Source: Gracilaria caudata (taxonomy: Eukaryota; Rhodophyta; Florideophyceae; Gracilariales; Gracilariaceae). From it: a stretch of DNA of 30,843 nt. The translations under genes and the position numbers were made by a program. The DNA is taken from positions 1 to 30,843 of the forward strand of contig JASCIV010000221.1 in the NCBI GenBank assembly GCA_030374735.1, given 5' to 3'. Shown here piece by piece: positions 1-10,115 of the stretch (positions within the stretch are counted from its first letter, which is position 1; each line of letters opens with the position of its first letter). The notes under the pieces are model-generated. The model searched no databases. It was not told the origin of the DNA and saw nothing but the letters and a program-made list of their open reading frames with translations.

Positions 1-923
1 CCCACCACCCACCTCCCGGGAAAGCTCTCCCCGTCGTCGGAATTTCGCAGGAGCTGCCCTCAAACTCTTACCCCGCTCCAATGGTGCACTCCCCCTTTGA
101 ACGCCATATGTCGTTGTCAAGGTTAATCTCTCAAGCTGTGAAGTCCCTGTTAATTTTCTTCTTTTTCTCCTTTGCGCTGACCTTTGAAGCTGATGGTCGA
201 CAAACCAATCAAACCAATGTATTAATGATGAAAGTTTCCTCAACGGCATCACTACGATTGCAGGAACTGGTTTGTTCACACATTTTGTAAACTCCAAATT
301 GTTTTTATCCAAGCAATAGAATCCTTAAGTCCTGTAGCGTGTCACCAGGAAGTATTGCATTATTGATAGCATCGTGCGAGACTTTGTTTCTTTTCTAGAA
401 GAAACTGAGTCATGCGAGTTTGATCTCGTAACAAGTTGCTGGTTCTATGTCGAACATCATTTTCGCGAGAATACATTTGATACGTGTGTGGCTTTCTTAG
501 TCAGAATCTAATTCGGTAGACAAAAGGTTCCTAGGACGCTTTACAGACATCTAAAACGTCTTCAAAGGATTTTAGCTGTGCTATGAAAGATCAATTATTG
601 CAGCATCACCATGATGGTGATGGCGGCGGCAGAAAATGAGCCAAAACCAGTGCATCTTGTGTAGAGTTCCACGGCAATATATCGAACAAACAGCTCCTGT
701 CCTCGCCACATGCACGTTTCCGAAAGAAACTGCAGATCATCTGCAGCAGAGGCCTGCATTATGCCGAGAGGATTCCACCTTATTGAAGAGTTTCATGTTC
801 AGTACAAAATGCTCAAGAGTAGTTTACTTCAAGTTGAAATGTGCTCTATTGTTGCTATCGTACATACCCAAACTCAAGTATCAGCCCGTCAACGCTCTAA
901 ACCAACTGCCGCCGTAACATTTC
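1..923. other. intergenic DNA at left edge, no convincing gene
   Basis: No gene is supported here. Short open frames exist (for example 81-290 +, with a hydrophobic stretch, and 636-917 +), but they show no recognisable domain. A TGAGTCAT bZIP-type site lies at 406-413. A perfect 9+1+9 dyad lies at 604-622. The stretch is downstream of the GCNA-like gene, whose stop codon is at 924-926. Confidence 0.5.
604..622. repeat. perfect 9+1+9 inverted repeat
   Basis: CATCACCAT (604-612) is followed by one G and then its exact reverse complement ATGGTGATG (614-622). It sits in non-coding DNA. The arms are simple-sequence-like (CAT/ATG rich), so chance or microsatellite origin is possible. Confidence 0.7.
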
Positions 924-2396
924 TTAAGGGACAATGCTCAACTGCAAAGCACTCTTGCAAACGCCGCATACCTTTTTCGATGTGTCAATACTCTTGGAAT
1001 GTCTACCATACACCTTCCCACACTTGACGCATTTGTAGTTGTACTTGTAGTGGATCTTATAGTCATGGCACCTGGTAATCTGCAAAGTATGGTCCCAATT
1101 TCTAAATCGCTCTCCCCAAGCTTTGAATACATCTCCATGTGGAGGTTTTGAAGTGTTGTCAATAATCCAAGCAGCCGCATGACAGAGTTCATGAGCCATC
1201 GTTTTGTAAAGCCTCACGGGTTCATCGATAACTTTCGTGCTGAGTACAACGACCGCCCGTCGTTCGCCAGTTAGTGCATGTCTTTTCATTCTTGTCTGCC
1301 CCGCTGTCCTATTCAGCCTACGGTTCCACTCTAAAGTGACTTTTGGGACACTCCCACTGGTAAATGAGCCATTAAACAAGGCCAAATCAAATACTCGCAA
1401 TAGTCTCTTTGCAGACTCGTCGCGAGTTTTGAAGAAAGGTCCAGGATGAAGCCACTGGTGGCTGTTTTTGAGTGCTTGATGCTCCGAGTTGCCAGTTGAC
1501 CGCTGTGGAACCGCCGATTTACGAGGAGCGTTGTTGCCGCGCGGATTTCGAGGATTGATGGGAGCTGTAGTTGCATAAGTCTGTAGGTTGGCGTACATAT
1601 GCTGCTGGCCTTTGAATGCACTCGAGATTTGGCCCCTTTGCGCAGCTGACGTCGCAAGGGAGTCGCTTCGAATAGGAGACAGCGGATTTGTGTGCGCTAA
1701 CTGTTGTATGTTGTTTTGAGGAACACGCAAGGAGTTTGTAAGCATTAGCTGTTGCAGGTTACCTTGGGTCCTCGACACTGTGTTCGTATGCGTTGGAAGC
1801 GATAGCTGCGACCCGGAAGAGTTGTAAAGGGGGGAGGTATGTGAGGAAACAAAATTCTGTGCGGCAATGGCAGCAACTCGATTCTTTTCAGCGTTTCGAT
1901 GTTGCGAGTTGCCTCTCGATGTGATAGAAAGCGATTTCATTTGTTGTTGTTTCACGGAAATGGGGTCTCGTCTTCCTTTTTCTTTCAATCTCTCCAAGAT
2001 TTTCTGGTTTTCCATCACACCGGACTTCAAACTCGTACGAACAGCGGATTGGTTTTTGTCGCCCTGAAAGTCCATGTCTTTCAAAGTATCGCAAAGAAGA
2101 TCAATTTGGTCTGAAGCCGATGGGATATGACTCGAATCTGAGGAATAAGAGGCTATGCTGGAAGCAGTTGACTCAGATAAGGTGTCAACGTGTTCAGAAG
2201 AACTGGGTGACGGTATGAAAGACACCTCTGGAAGCGTACCGGCTTTCCAGGCAGAGTGGCAAGCTTTGACAACTGAGGCCGCACTCGGTGCAACCAACCA
2301 GCCACGTCTGTTCGCAAGTTGAAGGATCTGTTCACGATGCCGTTGACGCTTTGGAGAAAGAGGCGGGCTGGGTGTGAAAGCGGCAGAAGTACTCAT
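924..2396 (-). CDS. GCNA/SprT-like zinc metalloprotease
   Basis: The product is a 490-residue protein starting MSTS at an ATG (2394-2396) with a TAA stop. The C-terminal third is a SprT-like metalloprotease domain. It has the zinc-binding and catalytic motif HELCH at residues 402-406, a third likely ligand near H420 in the PHGDVFKAWG segment, then TRCHDYKIHYKY and a C-terminal zinc ribbon C456-x2-C459 ... C477-x2-C480. This order matches GCNA/ACRC and Spartan proteins, which cleave DNA-protein crosslinks in the nucleus. The TRCH-Y-I-YK segment resembles GCNA most. Residues 1 to about 310 are Ser/Thr/Gln/Asn-rich and probably disordered, as in GCNA. No intron is needed. Protease and ribbon are seen directly; the GCNA rather than Spartan assignment is inferred. 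Confidence 0.9.
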   Translation of the reverse strand: MSTSAAFTPSPPLSPKRQRHREQILQLANRRGWLVAPSAASVVKACHSAWKAGTLPEVSFIPSPSSSEHVDTLSESTASSIASYSSDSSHIPSASDQIDLLCDTLKDMDFQGDKNQSAVRTSLKSGVMENQKILERLKEKGRRDPISVKQQQMKSLSITSRGNSQHRNAEKNRVAAIAAQNFVSSHTSPLYNSSGSQLSLPTHTNTVSRTQGNLQQLMLTNSLRVPQNNIQQLAHTNPLSPIRSDSLATSAAQRGQISSAFKGQQHMYANLQTYATTAPINPRNPRGNNAPRKSAVPQRSTGNSEHQALKNSHQWLHPGPFFKTRDESAKRLLRVFDLALFNGSFTSGSVPKVTLEWNRRLNRTAGQTRMKRHALTGERRAVVVLSTKVIDEPVRLYKTMAHELCHAAAWIIDNTSKPPHGDVFKAWGERFRNWDHTLQITRCHDYKIHYKYNYKCVKCGKVYGRHSKSIDTSKKVCGVCKSALQLSIVP

Positions 2397-2637
2397 GTCG
2401 TGAACGAGGGGCGATGAGGATCGATCGAAGGGCGAACACGGGCGGCGGGCAGTGCTCGTTTGGTGATGAATGTTTTGCGGACAGGAAGGTTCGGGGCTTT
2501 GTGCGCGTGAGAACGGCTGCTTAAGAGAGGGGCGGTACCGATGCGGGGCGATGCGCGTGGTGAGCGGCCGCGTTCCGGGGAGTGTCCGTCTTATCTTGGC
2601 AGCACACCTGAAACGGTCTCAAAATTCGTTCGGCAGC

Positions 2638-2665
2638 TGTCACGGCGCATACATGCGCCGTGACA
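2638..2665. repeat. perfect 13+2+13 inverted repeat upstream of GCNA-like gene
   Basis: TGTCACGGCGCAT (2638-2650) is followed by two bases and its exact reverse complement (2653-2665). It lies about 240 bp upstream of the GCNA-like start codon. The outer half-site GTCACGG/CCGTGAC recurs at 22216-22236. It could be a protein-binding dyad or the stem of a transcript. Confidence 0.85.
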
Positions 2666-2685
2666 CGCGTGGCGTCGTATGTCTC

Positions 2686-2731
2686 GCTCCTTCGCGGAGC
2701 ACATCATGCGCAGGCCCTTTGGGGCAAAGGG
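2686..2731. repeat. two further hairpins next to the 2638 dyad
   Basis: GCTCC-TTCGC-GGAGC occupies 2686-2700 and CCCTTTG-GGG-CAAAGGG occupies 2715-2731. With the dyad at 2638 they form three tandem stems within 94 bp of GC-rich DNA. Confidence 0.6.
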
Positions 2732-3652
2732 GTCCCTGTTGTTTGGCATCTTTTCGCAGAGTGCTCCCATCTCCGGCGCCACGCCGCACAGCAGTTCGTT
2801 CTCGACGTGTCGGGAGTAAACTTATGGCTTTCCTTCTCTTCTGGCTCCCGCTATCTTACCAGCCCCCGCTTCTCCCCCTCCGCCCCTCCTCCTCCACTTT
2901 TCCCCTTCCCCACCGCGCCGGCGCTACAGCGTTTGTTGCCGCGTTGCACTTGCACTCTCTCCCCTCGTGCGCCGCGTCGCATTAGCGCGCGTGCGTCTCA
3001 CTTAGACGCGCAATCGCCACCAAGCGCCTGCCCGCGCGCCAACGCCCCAGTCTATAGTGCCCCAATCTATGTCCCAATGGCGGTCTACATCGCGCATTTC
3101 TAGGGACCCCCACCGCGTTTGTCGGCGCTGCCACACACGCTTCGCGCCGGCGTGGTATACCGCATGTTAGCGGCGCCACAGTCCGCATAGTTCGCGATGC
3201 GCGAGGGGGTTGCCGCTTCTCTAAACTCGTTTCAGGCGACATTTCGTGGCTTTGCAGCGCCAGGCATGCCGCCGAACACGGATGCTAGGCTGATAAGCAC
3301 GCACACCGCTGTGACGCGGCACGTCTCAGCTGCAGAGCTGGCCAACAAGGCCAACAAGAAGGCCCCCACAAAACGTTGCCGACGTGAAGCAAAACGCAAT
3401 GATGCAGCGCTTTGGTAACAAGAAATTGGCACGCCTCAAGAGCTGTGCGATCGTTAATTATATCGGTGCAGGCGTCGGATGAGGTGCCGCTAGCAACTCA
3501 TGAGGCACATCGCGGAATTTGAGATCATTTGACATTTTGTTCGTCCGTGCAACAAAACGCAGATCTCTCATGTATTATTTCTGCAAGCAAAGGGATGCGT
3601 ACGTTTATGAGGCTTCTCGTGACTGTTCACCTGCACCGAAGCGCGTGCGCTA

Positions 3653-4045
3653 GTGTTCGCGCTCCTTCAGCTATTCGAGATTCGCCATCGCGATTTCCAT
3701 GTCGACCGACCGTTTCTTGTTCGCTATTCTATCTCGACGGGCGACTTGGTCAGACTGCTTTGTTCGTCACAGCCCATGTGCGTAATGAAAGGCACCAAGC
3801 TGAGGGAGGAAAAAAACACAAGATCTGACACAGAACTGTACGTTGAAAGGGAAACATCCGAATCACGGCGTGGCGACATAACTTACGATATGCGGAATTG
3901 TTCAAGCAAGGTGTATTTTTGTTCGGTGCGACCCTCTTCTGCAGGTTGGATGAGTTCATTGCAATCTGCCTGCCACTATCATGTGGTAGAAAGCGGAGTC
4001 TGCAAAGACTGCTTTCAGAAGTATCGCAAGAATGGACCAAAATGA
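3653..4045 (+). CDS. hypothetical open frame, possibly an exon
   Basis: This is an open stretch of 130 codons with an ATG-independent start. The C-terminal part contains CHYH and a CKDC-F-KYRK motif near the end, faintly like the second half of a small zinc knuckle. A possible acceptor (CTTCTGCAG) lies just upstream of that segment. I recognise no family and no full zinc-ligand set. A possible donor inside the CFQK codons could join it to the helical frame at 4241-4348, but this is speculation. It may equally be a chance frame. Confidence 0.2.
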   Translation: MFALLQLFEIRHRDFHVDRPFLVRYSISTGDLVRLLCSSQPMCVMKGTKLREEKNTRSDTELYVERETSESRRGDITYDMRNCSSKVYFCSVRPSSAGWMSSLQSACHYHVVESGVCKDCFQKYRKNGPK

Positions 4046-4705
4046 CCTTCGAGGTGAGCATCTACTAAATTTCACAGCCACTTGACATTGCCTGGTTGGC
4101 AAGCGAGATCTTTTTTGATGTAATAATATTATACCTTCGTAATTCTGAAGCTGAAATATCAATTTTTTTTGCGAGTTGGCTCTTTGCCTTGCTCGTTTTT
4201 TGAATTTCTCCTCCACCTGGTAAGCAGATACAGTGAGAGTATGGTGGAGGATATGATCGCTGTGGATGCGGCTCGAGAAGTGCTAAAGCAGGAAGTAAAG
4301 AATGTGCAGCGAAGTATTTTTATGAGGCAAGATAGAAACGCTTCTTGAGGATCATTGACCAGCAAAAGCCGACTATTGATTCACTGGAGAATCAGCGATG
4401 ATGTCGAGAAAGAGTGGTAACGGACCCACAAAAGTTCATGCCTTCGGGATGCATTCATAAAGGGAGAAAACGTTTTATTGTTGTTTTACTTCAGCGTAGC
4501 AATAGAAAGCGGGTATCTATATTGGAGAAGAACAAAGCTTGGTTTTTTGACACCCAGGAGGCTGTGAAACTTGATCGACATCTCTCTCTGTGGCACAGTA
4601 CATCGAATGAACTTCTGCTCGCAGAGCAACATATCATGCAACGAGAGCGCTCTAATAGATACAGGTTCAGTGATGCAAATGCCCAATCTGAGCACTTCCT
4701 CTACC

Positions 4706-4737
4706 ATGGAGAGACGTTTCTATGGAGAGACGTTTCT
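4706..4737. repeat. 16-nt exact tandem duplication
   Basis: ATGGAGAGACGTTTCT occurs at 4706-4721 and again immediately at 4722-4737. The unit is not a multiple of three, which argues against this stretch being under coding constraint. Confidence 0.9.
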
Positions 4738-4820
4738 GAGCGTAGGCCCCTTGACGCGTTGTATCACAACACTCCTCTCCATCTACGTGTTCATTCAACC
4801 TGTGCAATAGCAGTAGGAAT

Positions 4821-4844
4821 GACTTCATGACTTCATGACTTCAT
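4821..4844. repeat. three tandem copies of an 8-nt unit
   Basis: GACTTCAT is repeated three times without error in non-coding DNA. Confidence 0.9.
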
Positions 4845-5287
4845 AACTGCAATGCACAGGTTGCCGCCGAACACATACCGTATGGTAAATTTCGACATGT
4901 ATTCGATTAGTTCTCAGCATAATCATTATGGCTTCCCCTGTGTCCTTGTATTTTGACATACCCTTGTAATCATACGTGATGAAAAGTTCTCAAAAATTCT
5001 CTGTTAGATCAAGATAAACGGAAGAGACGAAAACGTGATGTGTAATGAAGCGAAGGTTTGGAATTGTTTCGAGATAATGTTAGGAGGATTATCTTGCGAT
5101 GTAGCGTTCCTACTAATGTGATGTAGACTTGGCTGATGGAATCGAAGGGTGCTTTAATTGCGTGAGAATGACACACCTTTACGCCATGCCAAACAGAACT
5201 CTCTAGTTCCCGTAAAACTCACCGCTCAATTGCGTTATTCTCTCGCAAGTGAAATGTCTGTTCCTGTACCCAGCATCAAGGAAGTCT

Positions 5288-6931
5288 CTAAAGAATTAGT
5301 CGAGCTTCTGCCTCCATCTCGACTGCCTTTGCCTTCACACGCTTCTTTAACAGCCACCCGAAAATGTACATGGAAAAGTTTAGAGCAGCAAGCAAAGAAA
5401 ATGTTGGAATAGTGCAGCCCAACCCGACACATACCCTGTGAACGCGACCCTCTTCAGCATATTCAGTCCAAGACCCATAATGCTCCATCAGCCATGAAGG
5501 TATCGAACTCGCCCATGATGCACTACCAGCAGCCACAAAAATGCCCGGAAGGGCAAAGTTGCGTGGAAAAGAGAGGACACCAAACCACAGGGTAGTCAGT
5601 GCGGGTGACGAAACAAACCACGCACCGTGGGAGATACCTACAAGTCCGATTGCCAAGTATATCATGTATGAATTAGCCATTGTTGTGATCGCAAGCGCAA
5701 TTGAAACTGAAAGAGAAGCTGTGTGCAGTATGTTGAACTTAAACATCAGCCGCTCTGAGGAGGATTCGCCGGTGTCAAGGAGGGACCCAAAAATCAAGCG
5801 AGCACTAACATTGCATGCAGAAAAGATAATTACGCAGACGCGAACTTCACGAGCGATTACCTCTGGTTGCCATTCATAGACGAACTCGTAAAAACGAGAA
5901 CTAACAATGTTTGAAGCTTGAACTAACCATGCTATTCCGCCACCCCCAATCAAAACAAAGAATCCGAAACAAAGATATATATAACGAGAATCCATCAAGA
6001 CCTTCGAAAACGATGTTTCCGGTGCATGGTGCGATTCTCCGTCATGTCGGGGATACACGAGTAATCCAGAACCCACTGGAAGCATTTGAAAAGCCAGGAT
6101 GCACAAAAGAACTGCAAAAGCGCAAAGCTTCTGAATGGTGTCCGATACCAAAAATATGTCCGCAATTGCGGAAGCCTGAAGTGAAACGACTAGTAGATAC
6201 GCTATGTTGTAGCCATACTTGAGTCGAGTAGAGATGGCCTCGTCATCTCGAAGGGAAGGCGAACTTATTGACTGATAAGGCTGTGTGGTCTCATGGGATT
6301 GGTGAGGTTCAACTGTGAACTTTTCGTGGTCTGGGAACGCAAACGGCACGGCTATTGCCGGTACAAGACAGAAAATCGCTATGAAGGCCAAGAGTCCAGG
6401 CGTGGAATCCAAAGTTGGAAAGAAAGCGGCTTGGAACGCACCAAATACTCCTGACGAAGCCCCGAAAAGGCCGGAACATAGTCCAACAACTCTACCGCGA
6501 TACTTCTCCGGAAAGACAGCGGCCGCTATGGCCATACATGAGGAGTAAAGCATGTAGGAAAACAAGAGCATTAGTAATGTGATTGCTGCAACCAACCAAA
6601 AGCATGACTCATTAAATGGCGATATTGTTAGAAGAGCTAGAGCACCAAACGTTGCAGTCAACCCGACGGCTCCCACCACCGCGGTGGGTTTTGGACCAAA
6701 TCGTTCGTGAAAAAAGCCTCCAATGATTCCAAGTGAAGATCCTGAATTGGCAGTTGCTATCAATAGGAGACCTTGCTTTGAAGAGAAGTGAAGCCATTTG
6801 TTCAAGCCAGGTTGTAATGCTGGCCACCAATACGAAATTCCTGCGCAAGCCTGACCAAGAAATGCAACGCAAAGGACCAGAAAAGGTCGCGCTGATCGCA
6901 AGATTCCGACTGATTCCTTTCGATTGTGCAT
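5288..6931 (-). CDS. MFS transporter, Nodulin-like family
   Basis: This is a polytopic membrane carrier of 547 residues from the ATG at 6929-6931. The frame stays open upstream to about 7009 but without another ATG. The first third (VAFLGQACAGISYWWPALQP, then a long helix-loop and GFFHERFGPKP) matches the N-terminal Nodulin-like module of MFS proteins from plants, algae and fungi. The DRFGPR-like motif A appears as HERFGPKP. By eye about 12 hydrophobic segments are present, split by a hydrophilic central loop rich in Ser, His and acidic residues. Substrate cannot be told; relatives include monocarboxylate-like and organelle or tonoplast carriers. It is divergent from the SET gene. No intron is needed. 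Confidence 0.85.
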   Translation of the reverse strand: MHNRKESVGILRSARPFLVLCVAFLGQACAGISYWWPALQPGLNKWLHFSSKQGLLLIATANSGSSLGIIGGFFHERFGPKPTAVVGAVGLTATFGALALLTISPFNESCFWLVAAITLLMLLFSYMLYSSCMAIAAAVFPEKYRGRVVGLCSGLFGASSGVFGAFQAAFFPTLDSTPGLLAFIAIFCLVPAIAVPFAFPDHEKFTVEPHQSHETTQPYQSISSPSLRDDEAISTRLKYGYNIAYLLVVSLQASAIADIFLVSDTIQKLCAFAVLLCILAFQMLPVGSGLLVYPRHDGESHHAPETSFSKVLMDSRYIYLCFGFFVLIGGGGIAWLVQASNIVSSRFYEFVYEWQPEVIAREVRVCVIIFSACNVSARLIFGSLLDTGESSSERLMFKFNILHTASLSVSIALAITTMANSYMIYLAIGLVGISHGAWFVSSPALTTLWFGVLSFPRNFALPGIFVAAGSASWASSIPSWLMEHYGSWTEYAEEGRVHRVCVGLGCTIPTFSLLAALNFSMYIFGWLLKKRVKAKAVEMEAEARLIL

Positions 6932-7564
6932 CTTTTGTTCGCTATTGTTCCCAATGTGTTGATCTCGTCGCGTTCTTGGTCGATGTAAATTTTGCAGTAT
7001 AGGAAACAAGCTTCAACTATAAGCAGGGCTCTATCTTGTCAAACAGAAGATACTCAAACCGCCCGTGCAACGAAGCGCGATGTAGACCTTAGCAGTGTAT
7101 AGGAGTTCATGCTAACGGGATATATCCATTTCTGCACAGCATAACGAGAATTGTGAAGCCTAAACGGGGTGAATAGGGGTACTGAACTCAAAACGAAACA
7201 TTGATCAAGCGTTAGTGCTTCGAAGCAGTGCTTGAGGCACCACGTCCTGGTTTCCCGCTTAGCGTTGACATCAAAACCTTACGTTCAGCCACCTGGAAGC
7301 TGCGACCTGTTTGCCGTCATGGCCCCATTGGGCCCGGATACGGTTGAGAGATTTACGAAGGCTCCCTGTACAGCGCAAAATAAACCCCGGCTTGCAGCCA
7401 CGCCGCTCAGATCAATCGCACTCAAAATTTATGATCTCCTTGGCCCAAGAATGCGACTGTTTGCCCTTCAAGTTGCATTGCACTGGAGAAGAGGACCTTA
7501 GCTTGTCAAAGCTCGGCAATGAATATTGATCACCCAGCTTTCTCAGATAGAATCTATCTTCGGC
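6932..7564. promoter_or_regulatory. shared divergent upstream region of MFS and SET genes
   Basis: About 630 bp separate the two start codons. A 10-bp palindrome GGATATATCC lies near 7117. I see no clear TATA or CCAAT arrangement and no further gene. Confidence 0.4.
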
Positions 7565-9039
7565 ATGACTGCTTTTTGTACTTGCCCATCTCTGCCGGTC
7601 AAGCGACATCGCCCCTGTATCACTCCGAAGTGTGCTTTAAGCAGCTCAGAAAATGTGAAACTTGGTCCAATGGAAGACGACTTCAAATCATGGGCCGCTG
7701 GAAATGGTTTGGAAATGGACTCTGTGAGGCTTACCTCTCTGAAATCGAAAACAAATGCCGGTGCGCCGAGGGGAATGACAGCAACGTCGCGATTAAAGAC
7801 GGGTGATCTGCTGGTCTCCCTCGATCGAAACCGAGTACTGGAAGTGACGTCCCTCGATGTAAAGCGCTCGCCATTCCCAAATAAAGTGTCAAATGATACA
7901 TGGAAGAAACTACCGTGGTATGTTCGTCTTGCTCTGCGAACATTGGAATGCAAGACTGACAAGAATAACGAGCTACATCTGTGGGCCTCTCTCCTCCCCA
8001 GTTCCTTCGAACTACCGCTTACCTGGTCAGATGAAGAGCTTGCAGAACTACAAAACCCTCGTCTTGTACAGTCTGTTCGAGAACAACAAACGGAGTACAA
8101 GAAATGGTATGGTACGCTTAATAGCGCGAATAACGCAATCATGCGAGGGGTCAAGTACACCGACTTCCTGTGGGCGGTCAACTGTGTTCGAAGCAGGGCG
8201 TTCCAAGGACCACTGGAACTAGCACCTTTCAGAGAACGTCTGCGTCTAATTATCTTCATTGCTGCTAATGTTGTGATTTGGCCTGCATTGAACGCCTTGC
8301 CATTGCAAAATGCACTGAATGGTAAGTGAACCAAATCACGAGTCTCACGGGAACCAAGAAATCGGCAGTGATGCTTTAAAGTAGATTCTAATCATCCAAC
8401 ATTCCCTGTTTTTCTTTCTCTGTCAAAGGCGGTTTAACTGCTCTTTTCGCTTTGTTTGTGTACGACATACTCACGCCAAAGATCGTTAAGATTATACAAG
8501 GGGTCGAGCTGCAGAGGTATGCCATGACTCCAGGAATTGATTTCTTTAACCATAATTGTCGCGTAACGGAACGGGCTCAAGTTTCATTTGAGTATTTTGC
8601 TGACCGCTTCCAAGTACGAAGTGGAGAAGGATATCAACCAGGAGAAGAAGTTTTCATATCATATGGCGCTCAGAGTAATGACGCGTTTCTGCAATATTAC
8701 GGATTCATTGACCCCGATACGCCCGGAGAAACTTTCACTTTCGACCCCAGCGTTGAAAAGATGTTGGGGGTTTCTCAAAAAGCGTTAGTCGCGAAACGAG
8801 GTGGTTTTGATAACAGGGTAGTGGATGCTGTGACCAGAAAGCTTGGTGGTAATAGAAAGGCGGCGGAAACTACACTACGGGAGCTGTGCGAAGCGGAACT
8901 CAATGCCATGGCGACAACCTTGGGACACGATGAAGCACTTCTGCAAGCGGGGAAATTCAAGAGTGTTCCACAGGAGTTGGCCATTAAGTACCGAATAGAG
9001 AAGAAAAAGCTTTTACAAAGCATTGCGTCCTCAGAATGA
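7565..9039 (+). CDS. SET-domain protein methyltransferase, Rubisco LSMT-like
   Basis: There are two exons, 7565-8321 and 8429-9039, joined across a 107-nt GTAAGT...AAAG intron; the product is 455 aa. The start is the first in-frame ATG; the frame is open a little further upstream without one. The core SET motifs are present: TPGIDFFNHN (asparagine-histidine at about 293-294) and VFISYGAQSND with the catalytic-type Tyr at about 331, followed by the Rubisco-substrate-binding-type helical C-terminus (LRELCEAEL..., IKYRIEKKKLLQ). Such enzymes methylate lysines of Rubisco large subunit, aldolase or other plastid proteins using SAM. The first 40 residues are rich in Ser/Thr/Pro/Cys and basic residues with few acids, compatible with a plastid transit peptide. 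It converges with the next gene, 37 bp between stops. Confidence 0.88.
8322..8428 (+). other. intron of the SET gene
   Basis: The donor is GTAAGT and the acceptor TCAAAG after a T-rich tract. Removing it restores one frame through the SET domain (the split codon GGC gives Gly). Length is 107 nt. Confidence 0.9.
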
Positions 9040-9076
9040 GAGTGAAGGGGCTTTCGTTCCATACACAGCCAACGGA

Positions 9077-9934
9077 CTAATGGGAATGATCACCGTGCTT
9101 CTCAAAGTAATCCTTCAAAACATCACGAGCCCTGCTTATTTTGATGAATTCTTCGGTCGCATCAGGGTCGGGGGTTTTATCAGGGTGAACGGGAGCACAT
9201 TTTGTGCGGTATTGGGAGTTGACTTCTCTCATGGAGCTCGGTAAGGACTGAAATCCAAGAACGTTGCACGCGTCCATAATCGTAAAGGCCACTTTTCCTT
9301 TCTTCTCATTGAATTCCTCAATTCGTTCCAAGTACTGCTTAGTATAGTCCTTAACCCATTCAATGGCGCCATCTGGAGAGTATCGTTTACAAAATCCATA
9401 CCGCACACCGTCGCGGTACTGCATTTCTGTCTTTATGTTTCCGGACTCGTAATAAGTACGCCAATGGCCCCATTTCTTGCAGTTCATTGTCACTTCGTCA
9501 TCCACCCAAAACACGGATTCTGACTTCAACCTTTGATTAGGCCAGTAGTGCTTGCGATACAGATAGGGCTGACCGATGGCAAAATGAACATCAACACGAC
9601 AAACACCACCTATGTCAAAATGCTTTTCCTCGATAATTCGTTGGTAAGGCTTTCCGGTGTGGTCAAGGAGATGTTGAAGTGTCTTGAACAACCTTGGCTG
9701 GCCATTGTCGTGATATTCTCTTGTTGTGATCAACCTGCCATCTTCTTCATCTGAGTCGGATGCATCTTGGTCGGAGCTGTAGTTGACAAATGTTATCTGT
9801 TGCTGCTTTCTCGTTACTACTCGTGCGAGTTGCAGTTCTTCCAAAGGTGTGGTATCGAGGTCCAGCTTCCCAAGCGAGGCCTCGATAAGCTGTTGGTCGT
9901 TGCTGCCCTCCTTCAAAGCCTTTTCGTCAACCAT
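9077..9934 (-). CDS. MORN-like repeat protein with C-terminal J domain
   Basis: From the ATG at 9932-9934 the protein has 285 residues. The frame is open without ATG to about 10076 and encodes a Ser/Arg-rich stretch with a nuclear-signal-like TKRIRR, so a non-ATG start, or an upstream exon ending in this extension, is possible. The middle carries several MORN_2/YwqK-type units (EYHDNGQPRLF, HYWPNQRLKSE, YYESGNIKTEMQYRDG, RYSPDGAIEWVKDY). The last 70 residues form a J domain: ACNVLGF, a helix SMREVNSQYRTK, the HPD triad (about 250-252) that stimulates Hsp70 ATPase, and FIKISRARDVLKDY. An acidic patch SDSDEEDG precedes the repeats. It is probably a cytosolic or nuclear Hsp70 co-chaperone with a protein- or lipid-binding repeat module; the partner is unknown. 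Confidence 0.8.
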   Translation of the reverse strand: MVDEKALKEGSNDQQLIEASLGKLDLDTTPLEELQLARVVTRKQQQITFVNYSSDQDASDSDEEDGRLITTREYHDNGQPRLFKTLQHLLDHTGKPYQRIIEEKHFDIGGVCRVDVHFAIGQPYLYRKHYWPNQRLKSESVFWVDDEVTMNCKKWGHWRTYYESGNIKTEMQYRDGVRYGFCKRYSPDGAIEWVKDYTKQYLERIEEFNEKKGKVAFTIMDACNVLGFQSLPSSMREVNSQYRTKCAPVHPDKTPDPDATEEFIKISRARDVLKDYFEKHGDHSH

Positions 9935-10093
9935 TCTTCTAATCCGCTTCGTAGGCGGCGAAGACGAAGGGCTTGTGCGATTTCGACTCGAAGAGGTTGA
10001 ACGAGAAGAAGTTGTGGATGGCAAGAACTTAAGCGCCGAGAAATGAAGGTGAATTCGTTCGAATTCTAAAGGAGCTCAAAGAGCGGCACGCTG

Positions 10094-10115
10094 ATTGGCC
10101 AGATTAAAGCACGTG
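10094..10115 (-). promoter_or_regulatory. CCAAT box and G-box upstream of the J-domain gene
   Basis: Read on the minus strand, TGGCCAAT covers 10101-10094 and lies about 160 bp upstream of the ATG. CACGTG is at 10110-10115. The plus-strand octamer ATTGGCCA is also found at 22171 (glyoxalase/PhzF) and 26060 (COX5B). Confidence 0.5.

Larger units (their letters stand above)
2397..5287. other. 2.9-kb region without a confident gene; GC-rich left third
   Basis: This lies between the GCNA-like promoter and the 3' end of the MFS gene. About 2400-3430 is clearly GC- and CpG-rich by eye, with three successive hairpins at 2638-2731. After that it becomes AT-richer. The longest frames (2470-2985 +, 2660-3103 +, 3197-3418 +, 3653-4045 +, 4414-4830 +) show no domain that I recognise. 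A small frame at 4241-4348 (+, 35 aa, helical and charged) could be an exon fragment. Two local tandem duplications lie at 4706-4737 and 4821-4844. A multi-exon gene on + could be hidden here; transcript data would decide. Confidence 0.45.

Noticed and set aside
2470..2985. 171-codon plus-strand frame upstream of the GCNA-like gene
   Set aside because: It runs through GC-rich promoter DNA with hairpins; Arg/Pro/Ser-rich product without domain, overlapped by other open frames of equal quality.
7543..8334. 263-codon antisense frame opposite the SET gene exon 1
   Set aside because: The plus strand carries the recognisable methyltransferase; the antisense product has no domain and mirrors its codon pattern.
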